From Candidatus Fermentibacteraceae bacterium (GTDB taxonomy: Bacteria; Fermentibacterota; Fermentibacteria; Fermentibacterales; JCC-6): a DNA stretch of 8,070 bases. Each line of letters begins with the position of its first letter. Position 1 is the stretch's first letter. The translations under genes and the position numbers were made by a program. The stretch lies in contig JAGGYZ010000018.1 of assembly GCA_021162285.1 (NCBI GenBank), positions 1-8,070 of the forward strand. Reading direction: 5' to 3'. This document shows, one piece after another, positions 5,090 to 8,070 of this stretch. The notes under the pieces are model-generated. The model was not told the DNA's origin, did not search any database, and saw only the letters and a list, made by a program, of their open reading frames with translations.

Positions 5090-7414
5090 GTGAAAAGGGT
5101 AGATGTTCTGCTTGCCATGGGAAGCCCTGCACTTTTGTCTGTTACAGAAGAGGCCCTCCTGAAGGAGGGTCTCTCTGTTGAAACGGTTACAAGTGGTATT
5201 GATGCTGTAACTTCGGCGTTTTCATCAAAACCCAGGTGTATTCTGTGCGGGCAGGTTCTGGCTGGAATGGATGGGCTTAAGGTTTGCCGTTTCCTGAGCA
5301 CGATGTACACAAACACTGAAATGCCTGTTATTATTACAGTTTCCGAGTTGAACCCACGGGTTCGAAGAAGAGCATTCAGTGCTTCTGCCGTTGCAGTTGT
5401 AGACTACTCTACTCCGTTCAGCAAAGTGGTAGAACTGATAAGAACTCACATGAGTTCAGAGCTGTCTTCAGCAATCAGGTCGGGTTTTCCCGTTTCGCAG
5501 GACCGGCTGCTGCTTATGACTGCCGATTCGCTGGAGGATTCTCTGGAATCCATAGAAACTGTTGTTAACCTTGCTTCTGAACTGAACGGAGTTACATCCA
5601 TCGCAGAGGCAAGCAGGAAAGTTGTTCTGTCAATTCTCACAGGACTTGGCTTCCAGCGGGCCTGGATCGGTATTCTCGACAGTTCAGCCGCGACAGTTGA
5701 AGCGGTCGCGTTCAGGGGAAGGGGAATAACCGGAGAACCTATCAAACTATCCGGTACTCCCGGTTATCTTACCGTGGATACTGCAGTTTCTAAAGGTATT
5801 CAGGTTTTGTCCTGGTCAACTGAATTTATAGACAACAGAGAAACATGGCTTGGAAGTATTAACTACATTGACACACCTGTTAAAGTTGGCAGCAGCGTGT
5901 TCGGTATTATCAGGTGTGACAACGGAATATCACGCAAACTTCCATCAGAAAGCAGCCTGAGAATTCTTAAAATGCTTGCTGGAGAATTGTCTTCATTTAT
6001 CAGATACTTTGACGCACAGAGCAGGCTTGAGGCTTCCTACAGCATATTTGAACGGATGCTTAGCAGGCGGGCTGCAAGGGCTTTTGAAATTTCGGGAACA
6101 GGTGTTGTAAAAGCTGTATACGGTGATGCAGAAGCAATTCCGTGCATTGCTCATATGATTCCGGGGATGGCTGTAAGTCATCTCCTGAGAGGTATACCTG
6201 ATGTACCCCGGGAGTCCATACTGAATGCAATATCAGAGAACCGTAATGTTGAAGTAAATACAGTTTCCTGTGGAGATGGCTACGCAGGGTTTTCTCTGAT
6301 CAGAAGAAAGCCTGATGGAATGATTCTTGTGGTTTCAGACAGAACAACTTACGGAGATCTGGAAGAGAGAATCAAGCTTCTGGAATTTGAAACTGATGCT
6401 ATTGCATCACTTGCTGGCGATCTTACATCGCTGACAGATCCCGGTGAAATATGCAGAACAATGTTTCGGACTCTTGAAGATTTTTACCCTGATGAGGCCA
6501 TAGCGATTCTCGCAGCGTCGGAAGTACCCTACTCTCTGGTTCCTGAAAAACTGATTGTTCATGCTGTGTCCGGTGCAGGTTTTAAAGATACAGCGGTTAT
6601 TCCAGGTGCCAGTATTCAGATAATCAAAGAGTCTTCAGACCAGGGTGTGGTGGCGGAGGCTGTAAGAACAGGACGAATGATTAACATCCCCGATGTTTTG
6701 CAGACCGATCTTTTCATGCGTCTTCTCCCGGATATCAAAAGTGAACTCGCCATTCCCATGCTCAGCCGCGGAAGGGTGGTTGGCGTGATCGATCTGGAGA
6801 GTTCCCGGGTTAACAGGTTCCTCGGTGATGATGTAAGAAGGTTGAATAACATGGTGGGATTCTCCGCCGGTGTCCTGGAAACCGCTCTTCAACAGACTGA
6901 GCTTATCAAACTTGCCCGCAGAGACAGGCTTACAGGATTGTACAACATGGCATTTTTTGAAGAAAGATACCCTGAAGAGTTTGAGCGGGCAGACAGGTAT
7001 CAGTACTCTTTCTCCCTTATTATGATGGACATAGACGATTTTAAACACTACAACGATTCCTTCGGGCACCCCATGGGTAATGTTTTGCTGCGCAAGCTTA
7101 CCAGGGCAATGAGTGATGCCCTCAGAGATGTGGACATTCTTGTGCGGTACGGTGGAGAGGAATTTGTCTGCATTCTTCCCCTGACAGACAAACAGGTGGC
7201 CCGGGATGTTGCCGAACGGATCAGAAAGAAAGCAGTTGAAGCCAGTGCAGAGATACCTAACTCTGAAGAACAGCCTGGGGGAGTTGTAAGCCTCAGTCTG
7301 GGTGTGGCAACTTTTCCGGAAGATTCCCGCGAGAAAGACGAACTGCTGGAAATAGCTGATCAGAGAATGTACAGGGCAAAAAGAGCCGGGAAAAACAGAG
7401 TCTGCGGTAACTGA
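5090..7414 (+). CDS. Multidomain diguanylate cyclase (pseudo-receiver, GAF, PAS-like, GAF, GGDEF)
   Basis: The 774-residue protein makes cyclic di-GMP from two GTP and has no visible membrane segment, so it is probably a cytoplasmic sensor. Residues 1-121 have a receiver fold: 'VDVLLAM' beta 1, 'VLAGMDGLKVC' after beta 3, 'MPVIITVS' beta 4 and 'VVDYSTPFSKVVELI' at the end. The usual acidic pair after beta 1 is absent, Gly54 sits where the phospho-acceptor Asp belongs, and Thr108 replaces the conserved Lys. Residues about 155-310 are a GAF-like domain and about 311-425 a PAS-like domain ending 'ILVVSDRTTYGDLEERIKLLE'. About 430-600 is a second, clearer GAF ('AEAVRTGRMINIPDV', 'ELAIPMLSRGRVVGVIDLES'). 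The GGDEF domain, 605-774, has 'DRLTGLYN', the metal ligand D647 in 'MDIDDFKHYND', an intact GGEEF at 688-692 and an RxxD inhibitory site at 679-682, five residues upstream. It should therefore be active and product-inhibited. It sits 18 nt after ppdK and 7 nt before the DUF362 gene. Confidence 0.95.
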   Translation: MKRVDVLLAMGSPALLSVTEEALLKEGLSVETVTSGIDAVTSAFSSKPRCILCGQVLAGMDGLKVCRFLSTMYTNTEMPVIITVSELNPRVRRRAFSASAVAVVDYSTPFSKVVELIRTHMSSELSSAIRSGFPVSQDRLLLMTADSLEDSLESIETVVNLASELNGVTSIAEASRKVVLSILTGLGFQRAWIGILDSSAATVEAVAFRGRGITGEPIKLSGTPGYLTVDTAVSKGIQVLSWSTEFIDNRETWLGSINYIDTPVKVGSSVFGIIRCDNGISRKLPSESSLRILKMLAGELSSFIRYFDAQSRLEASYSIFERMLSRRAARAFEISGTGVVKAVYGDAEAIPCIAHMIPGMAVSHLLRGIPDVPRESILNAISENRNVEVNTVSCGDGYAGFSLIRRKPDGMILVVSDRTTYGDLEERIKLLEFETDAIASLAGDLTSLTDPGEICRTMFRTLEDFYPDEAIAILAASEVPYSLVPEKLIVHAVSGAGFKDTAVIPGASIQIIKESSDQGVVAEAVRTGRMINIPDVLQTDLFMRLLPDIKSELAIPMLSRGRVVGVIDLESSRVNRFLGDDVRRLNNMVGFSAGVLETALQQTELIKLARRDRLTGLYNMAFFEERYPEEFERADRYQYSFSLIMMDIDDFKHYNDSFGHPMGNVLLRKLTRAMSDALRDVDILVRYGGEEFVCILPLTDKQVARDVAERIRKKAVEASAEIPNSEEQPGGVVSLSLGVATFPEDSREKDELLEIADQRMYRAKRAGKNRVCGN
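5149..5174 (+). other. Strong stem-loop inside the start of the cyclase gene
   Basis: AGAGGCCCTCC and GGAGGGTCTCT form an 11-bp stem with one G-T wobble (5153/5170) around a TGAA loop (5160-5163). The six central pairs, CCCTCC/GGAGGG, are perfect. It lies about 60 nt into the cyclase gene and about 80 nt after the ppdK stop. No T run follows, so it is not a typical intrinsic terminator. It could protect or delimit the 3' end of ppdK mRNA or affect early cyclase translation, or it could be a by-product of the coding sequence (EEALLKEGLS). Confidence 0.5.
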
Positions 7415-7417
7415 GGT
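7412..7417 (+). promoter_or_regulatory. Ribosome binding site of the DUF362 gene, overlapping the cyclase stop
   Basis: TGAGGT contains GAGG (7413-7416), five bases before ATG 7422, and shares its first three bases with the cyclase stop codon. This arrangement is typical of translational coupling between two genes of one operon. Confidence 0.7.
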
Positions 7418-7421
7418 AAAA

Positions 7422-8070
7422 ATGAAATACGATGTGGTGGTACAGGACGGTTTTGGTTTTTACTGCACGAAGAAAATAAAACAAGCCATTTCTTCCATGG
7501 TGGAATCTTCCGGCGGCTGGCCGGAAGGAACATCCAGTGGCAGCAGGGTTCTGCTGAAGGTAAACATGCTTTCCGCCAAGCATCCTTCCAGAGGAATAAC
7601 AACACATCCTGCAGTTGTTGCTGCTGTGGCGTCTCTGCTTAAAGACAGAGGGTGCAGAGTAGTAATAGGAGACAGCCCCGGAGGTGCGATAAAAGGTGTT
7701 GAAAGGTACTGGAAAAATTGCGGATTTCTTGCAGCTGCAGAGGTGTCCGGTGCCGAACTCATAAGTTTTGAGGGTTCAGGTTCAAGAAGGATAACCGTAC
7801 ACGGAAGAGAGTACGACATTGCTCTTCCTGTTCTTGAAGGGTTCGACTGTAGAATAAATCTTTCCAAGTTTAAATCACACATGTATACCAGGCTCACGAA
7901 TTCGCTGAAGAACTCATTCGGTATTGTACCCGGGCTTGGGAAAGCCATGCTGCACATGCGGAGCCCGAGACCTGTGGATCTGGCGGTTAACATTGTAGAT
8001 CTCTACGAAACAGCGGATTTTGCACTGCACATAACAGATGGTATTCTGTGTCTGGACGGCAGGGGGCCGA
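7422..8070 (+). CDS. DUF362 family protein, N-terminal 216 residues (3' partial)
   Basis: The frame starts at ATG 7422 and runs off the right edge without a stop. Features of DUF362 are visible in order: 'SRVLLKVNML' (41-50), 'ITTHPAVVAAVASLLKDRG' (59-77), 'VVIGDSPGG' (80-88), 'INLSKFKSHMYTRLTNSLKN' region (145-164), 'SFGIVPGLGKAMLH' (165-178), 'VDLAVNIVDLYE' (185-196) and 'ITDGILCLDGRGP' (204-216). DUF362 proteins have no firmly established general reaction. Many are in anaerobes and archaea and some carry ferredoxin-type iron-sulfur domains. Any such domain here would lie beyond the window; the cysteines seen (15, 78, 100, 143, 210) do not form a 4Fe-4S motif. No signal peptide is evident. 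The gene is probably translated from the ppdK-cyclase message. Confidence 0.9.
   Translation, partial: MKYDVVVQDGFGFYCTKKIKQAISSMVESSGGWPEGTSSGSRVLLKVNMLSAKHPSRGITTHPAVVAAVASLLKDRGCRVVIGDSPGGAIKGVERYWKNCGFLAAAEVSGAELISFEGSGSRRITVHGREYDIALPVLEGFDCRINLSKFKSHMYTRLTNSLKNSFGIVPGLGKAMLHMRSPRPVDLAVNIVDLYETADFALHITDGILCLDGRGP
7507..7527 (+). other. GC-rich stem-loop inside the start of the DUF362 gene
   Basis: CTTCCGGC (7507-7514) and GCCGGAAG (7520-7527) form a perfect 8-bp stem with a five-base loop, GGCTG. It starts 85 nt into the gene and is followed by mixed sequence rather than T residues. It encodes SSGGWPEG, a stretch that looks like a poorly conserved surface loop, so codon choice there is relatively free. 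Function is unknown. Confidence 0.4.

Noticed and set aside
7460..7993. A 177-codon minus-strand frame opposite the DUF362 gene
   Set aside because: The plus strand encodes clear DUF362 motifs across the same interval. The minus frame shows no family resemblance and no ribosome site.
1..8070. Mobile elements, CRISPR arrays, toxin-antitoxin or defence genes
   Set aside because: I found no transposase, integrase, terminal inverted repeats, spaced direct repeats or paired small genes. All of the sequence is accounted for by five ordinary genes and one short spacer.

Overview
The window is a run of five plus-strand genes with short spacers. Two of them are cut by the window edges. In order they are: (1) the C-terminal part of a large secreted or surface protein that resembles the post-catalytic region of gingipain-type (peptidase C25/PorU-like) proteins and ends in a FlgD-Ig/type IX-like C-terminal domain; (2) a 379-residue TPR protein with a C-terminal all-helical, HTH-like domain; (3) a full-length pyruvate, phosphate dikinase (ppdK, 921 aa); (4) a 774-residue multidomain diguanylate cyclase with the order receiver-like, GAF, PAS-like, GAF, GGDEF; (5) the first 216 codons of a DUF362 family protein. 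I see no tRNA, rRNA, CRISPR array, insertion sequence, phage gene or integration site.

The organism is a bacterium of middling GC content. The gingipain-like protein with a 'YPNP...WNG.D..G...SG.Y.Y' C-terminal domain points to the Fibrobacteres-Chlorobi-Bacteroidetes (FCB) superphylum or a related candidate phylum such as Fermentibacterota or Cloacimonadota. A long-form ppdK would fit an anaerobic, fermentative metabolism that uses pyrophosphate or PEP/pyruvate interconversion. This placement is an inference from protein style and has not been tested by database search.

Layout: genes 1 and 2 are 18 nt apart, so they are probably co-transcribed. A 147-nt spacer follows gene 2. It is the only non-coding stretch of any size and the most likely place for a promoter driving ppdK. 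Genes 3, 4 and 5 form a tight set with spacers of 18 nt and 7 nt, and the Shine-Dalgarno of gene 5 overlaps the stop of gene 4. This looks like one operon linking a central-carbon enzyme, a c-di-GMP synthase with several sensor domains, and a DUF362 protein. The functional link is not obvious from the sequence and may be simple co-transcription.

The points most worth a second look are the degenerate receiver domain on the diguanylate cyclase (phospho-acceptor Asp and conserved Lys both replaced), the TPR protein's TFIIB/cyclin-like or DUF6398-like domain, two perfect stem-loops lying inside the 5' ends of genes 4 and 5, and two insertions in ppdK relative to the best-studied clostridial enzyme. 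I do not see a convincing new multi-gene system here.
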